The notes: generated by a model from the letters alone, not told the origin. Counted from the stretch's first letter, positions 8,588 to 18,323 are shown. The stretch is DNA of 64,000 bases from Paraburkholderia bannensis (GCF_014200455.1 NZ_JACHBW010000003.1:62001-126000), one strand, 5' to 3'. Numbers and translations: made by a program.

Positions 8588-11500
8588 ATGTCGAATGTAC
8601 CCAAAAGACCTGCCTCGGCGCAGGGCAGCAACACCTCCGCCGGGAATGACGCGGCGCACGGCGGCGCGAAGGAAAAGCGCGCCTCGCAAAAGTATGGCGA
8701 CGGCCAGAATGTCGCGTCGACGGACCGGCTGGCCGCGTTGATGAAGGGCGGCGCGCTCGGTGGCGCGCGCGTGCAGGACAAGCGGGCGGCGACGTCTGCC
8801 CAGACGACGCCGGCGCAAGCGCAGGAACCGGTGCACAAGCCGGCGCAGAAGCCGGCGCACGCGGCGCAAGCCGCGACGCGTGTCGAGCCGCGCAAGCAGG
8901 CGAAACCCGCGAAGCCGGTACCGCAAACGCAGCGTCGTAGCGAAGCACGCGCGGAGCGCGCGCCGGCCCGAGCCGTGGCGCCGCAAAACGCCGCGCCGCG
9001 CGAAGCACACGAAGCACAAAAAGCGCCTCAACAAAGCCGGACGCCGCGCGAAACAGGCGCTCAGCAGCAAGCCGCGCGCAATCCGCAGGAGCGCAATCCG
9101 CAGCCGCCACGCCAGCCTTCGCAGCAACAGCAGCAGAAGCCGGCGCGACCCAACCCGCCGCGCCCCGCGAAGCCGCAGGCCGAACGCGCACCGCGCGCGG
9201 AAGCCGCCGCGGCTCCAACCACCGGCGACCAGTCGCCTCGCGCAGCGCGCCAGGAACGCGAACCGCTGGCCCCGCGTACCCCGCGTGCCCCCCGCGCGCC
9301 GGTCACGCCGAATCCGATCCCGCCGATCACATTCCCCGAAGCGCTGCCGGTTTCCGGCCGCCGCGAGGAAATCGCGCGCGCGATCGCCAACAATCAGGTG
9401 GTGATCGTCAGCGGCGAAACCGGCTCGGGCAAGACCACGCAGTTGCCGAAGATCGCGCTCTCGCTCGGGCGCGGTCTGGGTGCGGGCGGCAGCGGCCTGA
9501 TCGGCCATACGCAGCCGCGCCGGATCGCGGCGTCCGCAACCGGGCGGCGTATCGCGGAAGAACTCGGCACGCCGTTCGGCGAAGTGGTCGGCTACAAGGT
9601 GCGGTTCACCGACAACCTCTCGCCCGGCGCGTCGGTCAAGCTGATGACGGACGGCATCCTGTTGGCCGAAACGCAGACCGATCCGCTGCTCAAGGCCTAC
9701 GACACGATCATCATCGACGAGGCGCACGAGCGCAGTCTGAACATCGACTTCCTGCTCGGTTATCTGAAGGAGATCTTGCCGCGCCGGCCCGATCTGAAGC
9801 TGATCGTCACGTCCGCGACCATCGACGCCGACCGCTTCGCGCGCCATTTCGGCAGCGACGATAAGCCCGCGCCGGTGATCGAGGTGAGCGGGCGCCTGTA
9901 TCCGGTGGAAGTGCGTTATCGGCCGGTGCAGGAGGACAGCCCGGCGGTGAAGAACGCGCAAGGGTCCGCACCGACGAAAAAATCGCAACGCGATACAGAC
10001 CGCGACTTGATGGACGCCATCGTCGATGCCGTCGACGAACTGTGCCGCGTCGGTTCCGGCGACGTGCTGGTGTTCCTGCCCGGCGAGCGCGAGATCCGCG
10101 ACGCCGCCGAGGCGCTGCGCAAGCACCATCCGCCGCACACGGAAATCCTGCCGCTGTTTGCGCGACTTTCCGCGCAGGAGCAGGAGCGCGTGTTCAAGGC
10201 GTCGAACGCGCGCCGTATCGTGCTGGCGACCAATGTGGCGGAAACCTCGCTCACGGTGCCGGGCATCCGCTACGTGGTGGACACGGGCCTGGCGCGCGTG
10301 AAGCGCTATTCGTACCGCAACAAGGTCGAGCAACTGCAGATCGAATCGATCTCGCAGGCCGCCGCGAACCAGCGCGCGGGCCGTTGCGGCCGGGTTGCCG
10401 ATGGCGTGTGCATCCGCCTCTACGAAGAGTCCGACTACATCGCACGGCCGCGCTTTTCCGATCCGGAAATCCTGCGTTCATCGCTGGCGGCCGTGATTCT
10501 GCGCATGAAGTCGCTGCATCTCACGGCGATCGAAACCTTCCCGTTCATCGAGCCGCCGCCGGGCCGCGCCATCGCGGACGGCTATCAGCTGCTCAACGAA
10601 CTGGGCGCGGTGGACGACGACAATGCGCTGACCACGCTCGGCCGCGAACTCTCGCGCCTGCCGCTCGATCCGCGTGTGGGCCGCATGATTCTGGCCGCGC
10701 GCGACGAGCAGTCGCTGCGTGAAGTGCTCATCATCGCCAGCGCGTTGTCGGTGCAGGACCCGCGCGACCGGCCCATCGAGGCGCAGGAGCAGGCCGACCA
10801 GGCGCATCGCCGCTTTGCCGACGAGCGCTCGGAATTCCTTCAGTGGCTCAAGATCTGGAGCTGGTTCGAGGAGGCCGTCGCGCATAAAAAGTCGAACAAG
10901 CAACTGGTCGATGCTTGCCGCGCGAATTTTCTTTCCCATCTGCGTCTGCGCGAATGGCGCGACGTGCATTCGCAATTGTTGACGGTGGTGCGCGAGCACG
11001 GCTGGCGCATCAACGAATCGGACGCCACCTATGAGCAGATCCATCACGCGCTGCTCACGGGTCTGCTTGGCAATATCGGCCTGAAAGCCGAGGACGAACC
11101 TCATTTCCTCGGTGCGCGCAGCATCAAGTTCCATCTGTGGCCGGGCTCGGCGCTGGTCAAGAAAGCGGGGCGCTGGGTCGTGGCGGCGGAACTGGTCGAA
11201 ACGAGCCGCCTCTACGCGCGCTGTATCGCGAAGATCGAACCCGAATGGCTTGAGAAGGTGGGCGCGCATCTGCTGAAGAAGTCGCTTTCGGAGCCGCATT
11301 GGGAGAAGCGCGCGGCGCAGGTCAGCGCGTTCGAACGCGGCGTGCTCTACGGCCTGCCGGTGTATCAGCGCCGCCGCGTAGCGTTCGGCAAGCAGGACCC
11401 GGCGCGGGCGCGCGAACTCTTTATTCGCGGCGCGCTGGTGGAAGGCGAATTCGACACGAAGCTGCCGTTCTTCGCGCACAACCGCAAGTTGCTCGCCGAG

Positions 11501-13222
11501 ATCGAACAACTGGAACACAAGTCGCGCCGCCAGGACGTGCTGGTCGACGACGAACTGATCTTCGCTTTCTACGATCAGGCGATTCCCGATGGCATCTATT
11601 CGGGCGCGTCGTTCGAGCGCTGGTATCGCGACGAGGTGAAGCAAAGCGGCGAGTCCGAGGACAAGCTGCGCCTGCTCTACCTCTCTCGCGATGATTTGAT
11701 GCGCCACGAAGCGGCGGGCGTGACGACCGAACTGTTCCCCAAGCGCATGACGATGGCGGGCGTGGCGATGGCGCTCACGTATCACTTCGAGCCAGGCTCG
11801 CCGCGTGACGGCGTGACGCTCGCGGTGCCGCTCTACGCGCTCAATCAGGTCGATGCGCGGCGCTGCGAATGGCTCGTGCCGGGCATGATCAAGGAGAAGG
11901 CGCATCTGCTGCTGAAGTCGCTGCCGCAGAAGCTGCGCCGTCATTGCGTGCCGCTGCCCGAATACGCGGCCGGTTTCGCCGGGCGCGTGGGCGGCGAGCG
12001 CTTCGGCGCGGGCGGTCTGGTCGAGGCGCTGATCGCCGATGTGCGCGAGCAGAAACAGCTTCAGTTGAAGAGTTCGGACTTCAAGCTGGAGACGCTGCCC
12101 GCGCACCTGTTCATGAACTTCAAGGTGATCGACGAGCACGGGCGCCAGCTTGCGATGGGCCGCAATCTGGCCCAGTTGCGCGCGGAACTCGGCGCGCAGG
12201 CGCAGCAGCAGTTCCAGAAGCTGGCGAGCGCGACCGCGCTGGCGGCGCTCGAAACGCGGGCGCAGGGAGAGGGCGCCACGGCGGACAACGCGCCGTCAAC
12301 GCAGAGCGCCGCGAAGAAACCCAACGCGCCGCACACGCCCGCTAACACCGAGGCGAGCGGCGCCACCGCGCTCTACGAAAACCTCACGACCTGGAACTTC
12401 GGCAAGCTGCCCGAGCTGCTGGAAATCCGTCGCGGCGGACAGACGCTGTTCGGCTATCCGGCGCTGGTCGATCGCGGCTCGCATTGCGATGTCGAGGTGT
12501 TCGATTCGCCGGAAGAGGCCGCGCGCATCCATCGCGCGGGCTTGCGGCGTCTGTTCGCCCTGCAGTTGCGCGAGCCGATCCGCTACCTGGAGAAGAATCT
12601 GCCGGGTCTGCGCGAAATGGCGATGCAGTTCATGGCGCGCGCCACGCAGGAAGAATTGCGCGATCAACTGGTGGAACTCGCGCTCGATCGCGCCTGCCTG
12701 CAAGATCCGTTGCCCGACGACGACGCGAGCTTCCACGCGCGCAAGGACGAAGGGCGCGGGCGGCTTTCGCTGCTGGCGCAGGAAATCGCGCGGCTGATCG
12801 GCCAGATTCTGGCCGAATATGCGTCACTGGCGAAGAAGCTGGTGCAGGCCAAAGCCTTCGGCGCGCCTGCTGCGGATATGCAGGCCCAGGTCGATGCGCT
12901 CATCAGCAAGCGTTTCATCCTGGAGACGCCGTATGCGCAGCTGGTGCATTTCCCGCGCTACCTCAAGGGCGTGGCGCTGCGCATCGACAAGCTGCGCGCC
13001 GATCCCGCCCGCGACGCACGCCAGGCGGCCGAATTCCAGCCGCTCGCGCAGCAGTATCAGCGCGCGCTCTCGCAACGCGGCGGCGTGTTCGATGCGCGGC
13101 TGAGCGAATTCCGCTGGCTGCTCGAAGAGCTGCGCATCTCGCTGTTCGCGCAGGAACTGCGCACGCCGATGCCGGTGTCCGTCAAGCGCCTCTACAAGGT
13201 CTGGGAGTCGATGCAGCGATGA
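8588..13222 (+). CDS. hrpA: ATP-dependent RNA helicase HrpA
   Basis: A 1544-residue DEAH-box helicase, about 240 residues longer than E. coli HrpA. After a disordered Ala/Gln/Pro/Arg-rich N-terminal extension (about residues 1-240) come the helicase motifs: GETGSGKTT (Walker A), TQPRRIAA, DEAH in IIIDEAHERS (Walker B), TSATI, VLATNVAETSLT and QRAGRCGR. The HA2/OB and DUF3418 regions follow and run to the end. A second low-complexity Ala/Gln insert lies at about residues 1205-1260. HrpA proteins act on RNA; E. coli HrpA rescues stalled ribosomes. The ATG at 8588 is the first in frame, but one further downstream could be used. A strong terminator follows. Confidence 0.95.
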   Translation: MSNVPKRPASAQGSNTSAGNDAAHGGAKEKRASQKYGDGQNVASTDRLAALMKGGALGGARVQDKRAATSAQTTPAQAQEPVHKPAQKPAHAAQAATRVEPRKQAKPAKPVPQTQRRSEARAERAPARAVAPQNAAPREAHEAQKAPQQSRTPRETGAQQQAARNPQERNPQPPRQPSQQQQQKPARPNPPRPAKPQAERAPRAEAAAAPTTGDQSPRAARQEREPLAPRTPRAPRAPVTPNPIPPITFPEALPVSGRREEIARAIANNQVVIVSGETGSGKTTQLPKIALSLGRGLGAGGSGLIGHTQPRRIAASATGRRIAEELGTPFGEVVGYKVRFTDNLSPGASVKLMTDGILLAETQTDPLLKAYDTIIIDEAHERSLNIDFLLGYLKEILPRRPDLKLIVTSATIDADRFARHFGSDDKPAPVIEVSGRLYPVEVRYRPVQEDSPAVKNAQGSAPTKKSQRDTDRDLMDAIVDAVDELCRVGSGDVLVFLPGEREIRDAAEALRKHHPPHTEILPLFARLSAQEQERVFKASNARRIVLATNVAETSLTVPGIRYVVDTGLARVKRYSYRNKVEQLQIESISQAAANQRAGRCGRVADGVCIRLYEESDYIARPRFSDPEILRSSLAAVILRMKSLHLTAIETFPFIEPPPGRAIADGYQLLNELGAVDDDNALTTLGRELSRLPLDPRVGRMILAARDEQSLREVLIIASALSVQDPRDRPIEAQEQADQAHRRFADERSEFLQWLKIWSWFEEAVAHKKSNKQLVDACRANFLSHLRLREWRDVHSQLLTVVREHGWRINESDATYEQIHHALLTGLLGNIGLKAEDEPHFLGARSIKFHLWPGSALVKKAGRWVVAAELVETSRLYARCIAKIEPEWLEKVGAHLLKKSLSEPHWEKRAAQVSAFERGVLYGLPVYQRRRVAFGKQDPARARELFIRGALVEGEFDTKLPFFAHNRKLLAEIEQLEHKSRRQDVLVDDELIFAFYDQAIPDGIYSGASFERWYRDEVKQSGESEDKLRLLYLSRDDLMRHEAAGVTTELFPKRMTMAGVAMALTYHFEPGSPRDGVTLAVPLYALNQVDARRCEWLVPGMIKEKAHLLLKSLPQKLRRHCVPLPEYAAGFAGRVGGERFGAGGLVEALIADVREQKQLQLKSSDFKLETLPAHLFMNFKVIDEHGRQLAMGRNLAQLRAELGAQAQQQFQKLASATALAALETRAQGEGATADNAPSTQSAAKKPNAPHTPANTEASGATALYENLTTWNFGKLPELLEIRRGGQTLFGYPALVDRGSHCDVEVFDSPEEAARIHRAGLRRLFALQLREPIRYLEKNLPGLREMAMQFMARATQEELRDQLVELALDRACLQDPLPDDDASFHARKDEGRGRLSLLAQEIARLIGQILAEYASLAKKLVQAKAFGAPAADMQAQVDALISKRFILETPYAQLVHFPRYLKGVALRIDKLRADPARDARQAAEFQPLAQQYQRALSQRGGVFDARLSEFRWLLEELRISLFAQELRTPMPVSVKRLYKVWESMQR

Positions 13223-13258
13223 GGCCGGCGGCGCATTGCGGGCCATAACATTGGTTCG

Positions 13259-13285
13259 AAAAAGGGGCGCGCGTTGCGCCCCTTT
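13259..13285 (+). terminator. Rho-independent terminator after hrpA
   Basis: Stem AAAGGGGCGC/GCGCCCCTTT with a five-base loop, 37 bases after the hrpA stop. The T-run is short (TTT) but the stem is perfect. Confidence 0.7.
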
Positions 13286-13363
13286 CACATTTCAGTGGCC
13301 CTACGTCAACCTTGCGGACCGGCAGGCGTTCTACAATCACGGATCTGCCCAGGACAACTCTTC

Positions 13364-14404
13364 ATGCGTACACACGAATTCCGCCGTACCGCCGCACGCT
13401 TTGCGAAAAAGGCCGCGATGTTTGCCTGCTCCGCACTGGTCGGCGCAGCGCTCACCACGGTGATGCCGAGCATCGCACACGCGAACAACATCATCGTGCT
13501 CAATTCGGGCGAGGCCACGCTCAGCCTCATCGACGACAAGACGCATGAACTGGTCGGCACCGTGCCCACGGGCAAGGAGCCGCATCACCTGTTTCCCACG
13601 CCGGATAATTCCTCGCTGATCGTCGCGAATTCGGTGTCGAACAATCTGCTGTTCGTCGACCCGAAAACGGGCAAGCCGCAGCGCTGGATCGAAAATATCG
13701 AAGATCCTTATCAGCTGGGTTTTTCGCCGGATAACAAGTGGTTCGTAACCACGGGTCTGCGTCTGGACCGCCTGGATATTTACCACTACGGCGGCGCGGG
13801 CAATTTCACGGTTGCGAGGCGCCTGCCGCTTTCGGCCATGCCCAGCCACCTTGCGTTCACGAAGGACAGCAACACGGTGTTCGTCTCGCTGCAGGTATCG
13901 GGCGAGATCGCGGCGGTCGATCTGCCCACGCAGAAAGTGCTCTGGAAAATGAAGGTCGGTCCTGCGCCCGCGGGTCTGTGGATGACGCCTGGCGAAAAAT
14001 ATCTACTGGTCGGCATGACGGGCGCGGATTACGTCGCCGTGGTCGACTGGCGCAACCAGAAGATCGTCAAGACCATCCAGGTGGGCAAAGCCGCGCATAA
14101 CTTCCGCTCGATGGTGGACGGCCGCCATGTGCTGGTGTCGAGCCGCGTATCGAACGTCATCAGCATCATCGACGAGGAAACGCTGGAGAAAGTGGGCGAG
14201 ATCAATGGCCTGCTGCCGGGACCGGACGACATGGAACTCTCCGCCGACAAGCGCTGGCTGTGGGTCACGTTCCGCTTCGCAAAGCATATCGGCCTGATCG
14301 ACATGCAGACGAAGAAGCTCGTGAAGACGATTCCGGTGGGCCGCTCGCCGCACGGCATCTACTTCTACGACCGCGCGCCGGTCATGTCGCCTAACGGCGC
14401 ATAA
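13364..14404 (+). CDS. Exported YVTN-type beta-propeller protein
   Basis: A 346-residue protein with a Sec signal peptide: basic MRTHEFRRTAARFAKK, a hydrophobic core, and likely cleavage after AHA at residue 40. The mature part is made of about seven repeats of 40-45 residues of the YVTN/Lactonase type (for example NNIIVLNSGEATLSLID, SLIVANSVSNNLLFVDPKTG, DYVAVVDWRNQKIVKTI, AKHIGLIDMQTKKLVKTI), so it folds as a periplasmic beta-propeller. There is no enzymatic motif; such proteins often serve as binding or scaffolding partners. The ATG at 13364 has AGGA upstream. The next gene begins 21 bases after its stop, suggesting an operon with the membrane hydroxylase. Confidence 0.85.
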   Translation: MRTHEFRRTAARFAKKAAMFACSALVGAALTTVMPSIAHANNIIVLNSGEATLSLIDDKTHELVGTVPTGKEPHHLFPTPDNSSLIVANSVSNNLLFVDPKTGKPQRWIENIEDPYQLGFSPDNKWFVTTGLRLDRLDIYHYGGAGNFTVARRLPLSAMPSHLAFTKDSNTVFVSLQVSGEIAAVDLPTQKVLWKMKVGPAPAGLWMTPGEKYLLVGMTGADYVAVVDWRNQKIVKTIQVGKAAHNFRSMVDGRHVLVSSRVSNVISIIDEETLEKVGEINGLLPGPDDMELSADKRWLWVTFRFAKHIGLIDMQTKKLVKTIPVGRSPHGIYFYDRAPVMSPNGA

Positions 14405-14425
14405 ACCGCTGGAGTGTCGCCATCC

Positions 14426-15454
14426 ATGTTCGCCTTGCTCGGTGCCTGCGCACATTGGGTGGCCTCCGGCGCGGACGATTTGGTTTCCTGGCTGCAGACG
14501 CTCCTCTACGTCAACGTCCTGCAACCGGCGCTTTTTGACGCCGGTTTCATGGACGTGGACGAAGACACCTTCGACGCGCTCTACTGGGTGATCGTGGGCG
14601 TGCTGGAAATGGTGCTGATGTACGCGCTGCTGCGCCCGCTCGAAGCGCTCATCCCGGTCGAAAAATGGACCGACCGCAAAGGCGTGGGCGTGGATGCCGT
14701 CTACACCTGGATCACGCGTCTGGGCCTCCTCAATCTGCTGTTCTTCTTCGCCATGCAGCCCGCGTTCGACCGCGCGCAAAGCTGGCTGCGCCTGCATGGC
14801 GTCATGAGCGTCGATATCGACAACCTCTGGCCAGGCGTCACCACCGTTCCGCTGGTCGCCTTCGCCATCTATCTGGTCGTGCTCGACTTCTTCGGCTACT
14901 GGTATCACCGCCTCTCGCACCGCTATAGCCTGTGGTGGGAATTGCATGCGGTGCATCACAGCCAGCGCAAGATGTCGTTCTGGTGCGATAACCGCAACCA
15001 TCTGCTCGATGTGCTGATGCAGTCGTGCATGTTCGCGGGTGTCGCGCTGGTTATCGGCGTGCCGCCTGCGCAGTACGTGGTGCTGGTGGCGCTCACGAAC
15101 TTCTTGCAGAACGTACAGCACGCCAATATCCGTCTGCATTTCGGCTGGCTTGGCGAGCGGCTGCTGGTGAGCCCGCGCTTTCATCGACGTCATCACGCTA
15201 TCGGCTACGGTCACGAAGGCACGACCTATGGCTGCAACTTCGGCGTGCTGTTTCCGTGGTGGGACATGTTATTCGGCAGCGCGTCATTCAACCAGCGCAG
15301 CGAGCCGACCGGCATCCGCGACCAACTCGAAGGCGCGCGTTACGGCGAGGGCTTCTGGGAGCAGCAGGCGCTGGCGTTCTCCCGGATCGCGCGGCGGCTG
15401 GCGGCGCGCCGCCGGGGCAGGGCGGCTTCGCGCGACGGCGGCAGCGCCGTCTGA
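14426..15454 (+). CDS. Sterol desaturase / fatty acid hydroxylase family membrane protein
   Basis: A 342-residue integral membrane protein of the fatty-acid-hydroxylase superfamily (non-haem di-iron). The three histidine boxes are HRLSH (H161-H165), HAVHH (H174-H178) and HRRHH (H253-H257), all on the cytosolic side by family analogy. Several hydrophobic segments precede and separate them. The reaction is presumably O2-dependent hydroxylation or desaturation of a lipid, but the substrate is not predictable. A GTG 12 bases upstream overlaps the Shine-Dalgarno, so I prefer ATG 14426. It is probably co-transcribed with the upstream exported beta-propeller gene. Confidence 0.85.
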   Translation: MFALLGACAHWVASGADDLVSWLQTLLYVNVLQPALFDAGFMDVDEDTFDALYWVIVGVLEMVLMYALLRPLEALIPVEKWTDRKGVGVDAVYTWITRLGLLNLLFFFAMQPAFDRAQSWLRLHGVMSVDIDNLWPGVTTVPLVAFAIYLVVLDFFGYWYHRLSHRYSLWWELHAVHHSQRKMSFWCDNRNHLLDVLMQSCMFAGVALVIGVPPAQYVVLVALTNFLQNVQHANIRLHFGWLGERLLVSPRFHRRHHAIGYGHEGTTYGCNFGVLFPWWDMLFGSASFNQRSEPTGIRDQLEGARYGEGFWEQQALAFSRIARRLAARRRGRAASRDGGSAV

Positions 15455-15632
15455 TCGCGCTCCCCCCCAGGTTCTCCCAGGTTCTCAAAGGCTCTCCCGG
15501 CTTTTTGCGCTCACTCCCTCTCATGCCGGGCAGGCGCGCCGTGGTTTATGCTGTGGTTTTGCTGCACTGAATCCACACAGGGTATTCCGGTTTCGTGAAC
15601 CTCTTCCGTCTTTGCTCCGCTTTTCCGCTCGC

Positions 15633-16466
15633 ATGAACGATCTGTTGCGCTCGTTTGGCCGCGCGCTCGCCAGCGCCTTTCATCCCTCGATGCTGTTGCT
15701 CACCTTTGTGCCATTTCTCGTGGCGGCGGGCGTGTGGGGCGGTCTGCTCTATGCCTTCTGGCAACCGCTGATCGACGGCGTGCGCGGCACGCTCGACGCC
15801 TGGCCGGCTACGGCCTACCTCTACCATGCGTTCGACTGGGTCGGTTTCGGCTCGCTGCGCAGCATGATCGGGCCGTTTGTCGTCATCATTCTGACGATTC
15901 CGCTCATCGTCATCACCGTGCTGCTATTGATCGTGGCGATTGCGATGCCGCGCGTGATCCGTCATCTGACGTCGCGCCAGTACGCCTCGCTCGAAACGCG
16001 ACGCGGTGGCAGCTGGTACGGCAGCGTGTTGCATTCGCTGTGGACCACGCTGCTGTGCCTCGTGCTGCTGATCGTGACTTTGCCGCTGTGGTTCATTCCG
16101 CCGTTCTGCGTGCTGGTGCCGCCGCTGTTGTGGGGCTGGCTGACCTACCGCGTGATGACCTACGACGCGCTCGCGTTGCACGCAAGCAGCGAGGAGCGCC
16201 GCGAACTGGTGCGCCGCAACCGCCTGCCCTTGCTGGCGATCGGCGTGGCAAGCGGCCTGCTCGGTTCGCTGCCGACGGCGATCTGGGTGGCGTCCGCATG
16301 GATGCTGCTGTTCTTCCCGGTGATCGCCGCGCTGACGATCTGGATTTACGCTTTTATTCTGGTGTTCACCGCGCTCTGGTTCGGCCATTACTGCCTGCGC
16401 GCGCTGCAGCGCCTGCGCACGCAAGACGCGCACCGGCTCGGACATGAAGTGACGATCGTTCACTGA
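15633..16466 (+). CDS. EI24-domain (CysZ-like) membrane protein
   Basis: A 277-residue inner-membrane protein with about six hydrophobic segments, including FHPSMLLLTFVPFLVAAGVW near the start, a long central segment rich in Ile/Leu/Val (residues about 75-105), and two near the C-terminus. The overall layout and the N-terminal FxRAL...FHPSML pattern match the EI24/CysZ superfamily. CysZ is a sulfate channel in E. coli, but many betaproteobacterial members have no assigned role. It lies 178 bases after the membrane hydroxylase gene. The frame is open upstream of 15633, but the ATG there starts the recognisable protein. Confidence 0.75.
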   Translation: MNDLLRSFGRALASAFHPSMLLLTFVPFLVAAGVWGGLLYAFWQPLIDGVRGTLDAWPATAYLYHAFDWVGFGSLRSMIGPFVVIILTIPLIVITVLLLIVAIAMPRVIRHLTSRQYASLETRRGGSWYGSVLHSLWTTLLCLVLLIVTLPLWFIPPFCVLVPPLLWGWLTYRVMTYDALALHASSEERRELVRRNRLPLLAIGVASGLLGSLPTAIWVASAWMLLFFPVIAALTIWIYAFILVFTALWFGHYCLRALQRLRTQDAHRLGHEVTIVH

Positions 16467-16524
16467 GCTGCGCTGCTGCGTCTCCAGCCCCTTTTCAAAG
16501 AACATTCATACGACGAGGCAACAC

Positions 16525-17334
16525 ATGGCATTTGGCGTCATCATCATCGGCGACGAAATCCTCTCGGGCCGCCGCACCGACAAACATCTGCCGAAGGTCA
16601 TCGAACTGCTCGGCGCACGCGGCCTCGCGCTCGACTGGGCCGAATACGTCGGCGACGATCCCGCGCGCATCACCGCGACGCTCAAGCGCTCGTTTGCCTC
16701 AGGCGACATCGTGTTCTCGACGGGCGGCATCGGCGCGACGCCGGACGACCACACGCGCCAGTGCGCGGCCGCGGCGCTGGGCCTGCCGCTCGTGCTGCAT
16801 CCCGATGCGAAAGCGGCGATCAGCGAGCGCATTCGCGATATGCACACGGGCGATGCTCCGGTCGATTTCGAATCGCCGGAAAACCAGCATCGGTTCCAGA
16901 TGGGCTCCTTCCCGCAGGGCTGCGAGATCATTCCGAACGGCTATAACAAGATCCCGGGCTTCTCGATTCACAACCACTATTTCGTGCCCGGCTTTCCGGT
17001 CATGGCGTGGCCGATGATCGAATGGGTGCTCGATACGAAGTACGCGCATCTGCACCATCAGACGCCGCATGCGGAGAAGTCGCTGCTGGTGTTCGAGCTG
17101 CCCGAATCGACGCTCACGCCGCTGATGGAAAGCATCGAGCGCGACTTTCCGGGCGTGCGCGTGTTCAGCCTGCCGAGCGTGGGCGATAGCGAGCGCGGCG
17201 GCATTTACGCGCGCCGGCACATCGATCTGGGCGTGAAGGGCGAGCCGGAGGCGGTGGCCGCGGCCTTCGTGAAGCTGCGCGAAGGCGTGCACCTGCTGGG
17301 CGGCGATGTAGTCGAGCCGCCGCAGGCGGCCTAA
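16525..17334 (+). CDS. MoCF/CinA N-terminal-domain protein
   Basis: A 269-residue protein with a molybdopterin-binding (MoCF) fold: MAFGVIIIGDEILSGRRTDKH, then FSTGGIGATPDDHTRQ, the signature loop shared by MogA, MoeA and CinA. It has only the CinA-like N-terminal domain and lacks the C-terminal nicotinamide-nucleotide amidase domain of full CinA. Function is therefore uncertain: related proteins are annotated as competence/damage-inducible CinA-like or molybdopterin-binding. It starts 58 bases after the EI24 gene, possibly in the same transcript, and ends just before a terminator. Confidence 0.85.
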   Translation: MAFGVIIIGDEILSGRRTDKHLPKVIELLGARGLALDWAEYVGDDPARITATLKRSFASGDIVFSTGGIGATPDDHTRQCAAAALGLPLVLHPDAKAAISERIRDMHTGDAPVDFESPENQHRFQMGSFPQGCEIIPNGYNKIPGFSIHNHYFVPGFPVMAWPMIEWVLDTKYAHLHHQTPHAEKSLLVFELPESTLTPLMESIERDFPGVRVFSLPSVGDSERGGIYARRHIDLGVKGEPEAVAAAFVKLREGVHLLGGDVVEPPQAA

Positions 17335-17390
17335 GTCGCGCGCCGGCGCTCAAGCCGCATCATCGGCTTGTCATATGCGGCGCTCAAAGT

Positions 17391-17423
17391 GGCCCGTCAG
17401 GATTGCGCTGGCGGGCCTTTTTT
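17391..17423. terminator. Rho-independent terminator between convergent genes
   Basis: Stem GGCCCGTCAG/CTGGCGGGCC (one G-T wobble) with a loop of seven bases, followed by T6. It terminates the MoCF gene; the opposing rhodanese gene ends five bases further on. Confidence 0.8.
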
Positions 17424-17427
17424 ACGC

Positions 17428-17892
17428 TCAGGCGCCCAGCCACGGCAGGCCGCGAAAGCACCAGCCGGTGACGGTCTTGCGGTGGCCTTCACTGTTCTTG
17501 TCGCCTTCGAATCCTTCGAGCAGATCGTAGGCGTGCGTGAAGCCGGCCTTGGCGGCTTCGACGGCCGCGAGCTTGGAGCGCGCGGCGCTGCGGCACAGGA
17601 ACAGGATGGGGGTGTCGGCGTCGGCCACGCTCTTGAGTTGCGTGAGGAACTCGGCATTGGGCACGCCGCCCGGGTAACGGGTCCATTCGACATGCGCGTA
17701 TTGGCCATCGCCGACGACAGGGCGGCCGACCCAGTCCAGCTCGGCGCGCGTGCGCACATCGACGAGCCTCACACGCGTATCGAGTTGCAGAAGCTCGAAG
17801 GCCTCGGCTGGCGAGAACGCCCCCGCGTAGGGGAGCTGGTTCGCGGCGCGGCGCGTGTCGGCCTGGGCGTACAACTGTTCGAGCGTACTCAT
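17428..17892 (-). CDS. Rhodanese-like domain protein
   Basis: A 154-residue single-domain rhodanese. The active-site loop is FLCRSAARS with catalytic Cys100, and the domain includes RLVDVRTRAELDWVG and GFTHAYDLLEGFEGD. Proteins of this type transfer sulfane sulfur or act as sulfur carriers in the cytosol. AGGAG lies ahead of the ATG at 17892. It is divergent from glnA across a 611-bp regulatory region and appears to be transcribed alone. Confidence 0.88.
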   Translation of the reverse strand: MSTLEQLYAQADTRRAANQLPYAGAFSPAEAFELLQLDTRVRLVDVRTRAELDWVGRPVVGDGQYAHVEWTRYPGGVPNAEFLTQLKSVADADTPILFLCRSAARSKLAAVEAAKAGFTHAYDLLEGFEGDKNSEGHRKTVTGWCFRGLPWLGA

Positions 17893-18105
17893 GACGGCGG
17901 ATCTCCTGGTGTTGTCTGGGGCGTGAAGCGTCCACGGCGCGCCTTGACGCACCGTGGCTGGCGAAAGGTTTATTCTAGCGCGCTGCATGGGTGCGAGCGC
18001 CGGCTCCCAAGGTGCAGCAAATAGCCGGAGCGGGCACCGCCAAGGGCGGTATCGGCGCGGTTAGCGTGCTCTCAGAGTGCGCGCAGAGCGCTCCCGCGGC
18101 AAATT

Positions 18106-18192
18106 TGCGCTGCATTGGTGCGCAGAAGGTTTTATGCACCATAATGGAGTTCTTTTCGCGCGCCAAATCCGGGATTGCACGGAGTTGGTGCC
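18106..18192 (+). promoter_or_regulatory. Cluster of NtrC-like enhancer sites upstream of glnA
   Basis: Three 17-bp dyads resemble the NtrC box TGCAC-N7-GTGCA: 18106-18122 (TGCGCTGCATTGGTGCG), 18135-18151 (TGCACCATAATGGAGTT) and 18176-18192 (TGCACGGAGTTGGTGCC). Centre-to-centre spacings are 29 and 41 bp, close to three and four helical turns, as expected of cooperative NtrC sites. They lie roughly 190-260 bp before the inferred sigma-54 start. They are recognised by eye against the known E. coli consensus; binding is inferred. Confidence 0.65.
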
Positions 18193-18323
18193 CGGAAGCG
18201 GCCCGGGATCCGGGAAAACGCTCGGGCGAGGGGCGGGATTTATCCGCGCGTTCCCCGAAGTTGGCCCTGGTTGGCTCGCGGTTGCCCCACCTTGGCCCCT
18301 CGGGGCCGCATCCGGAAGCAATT

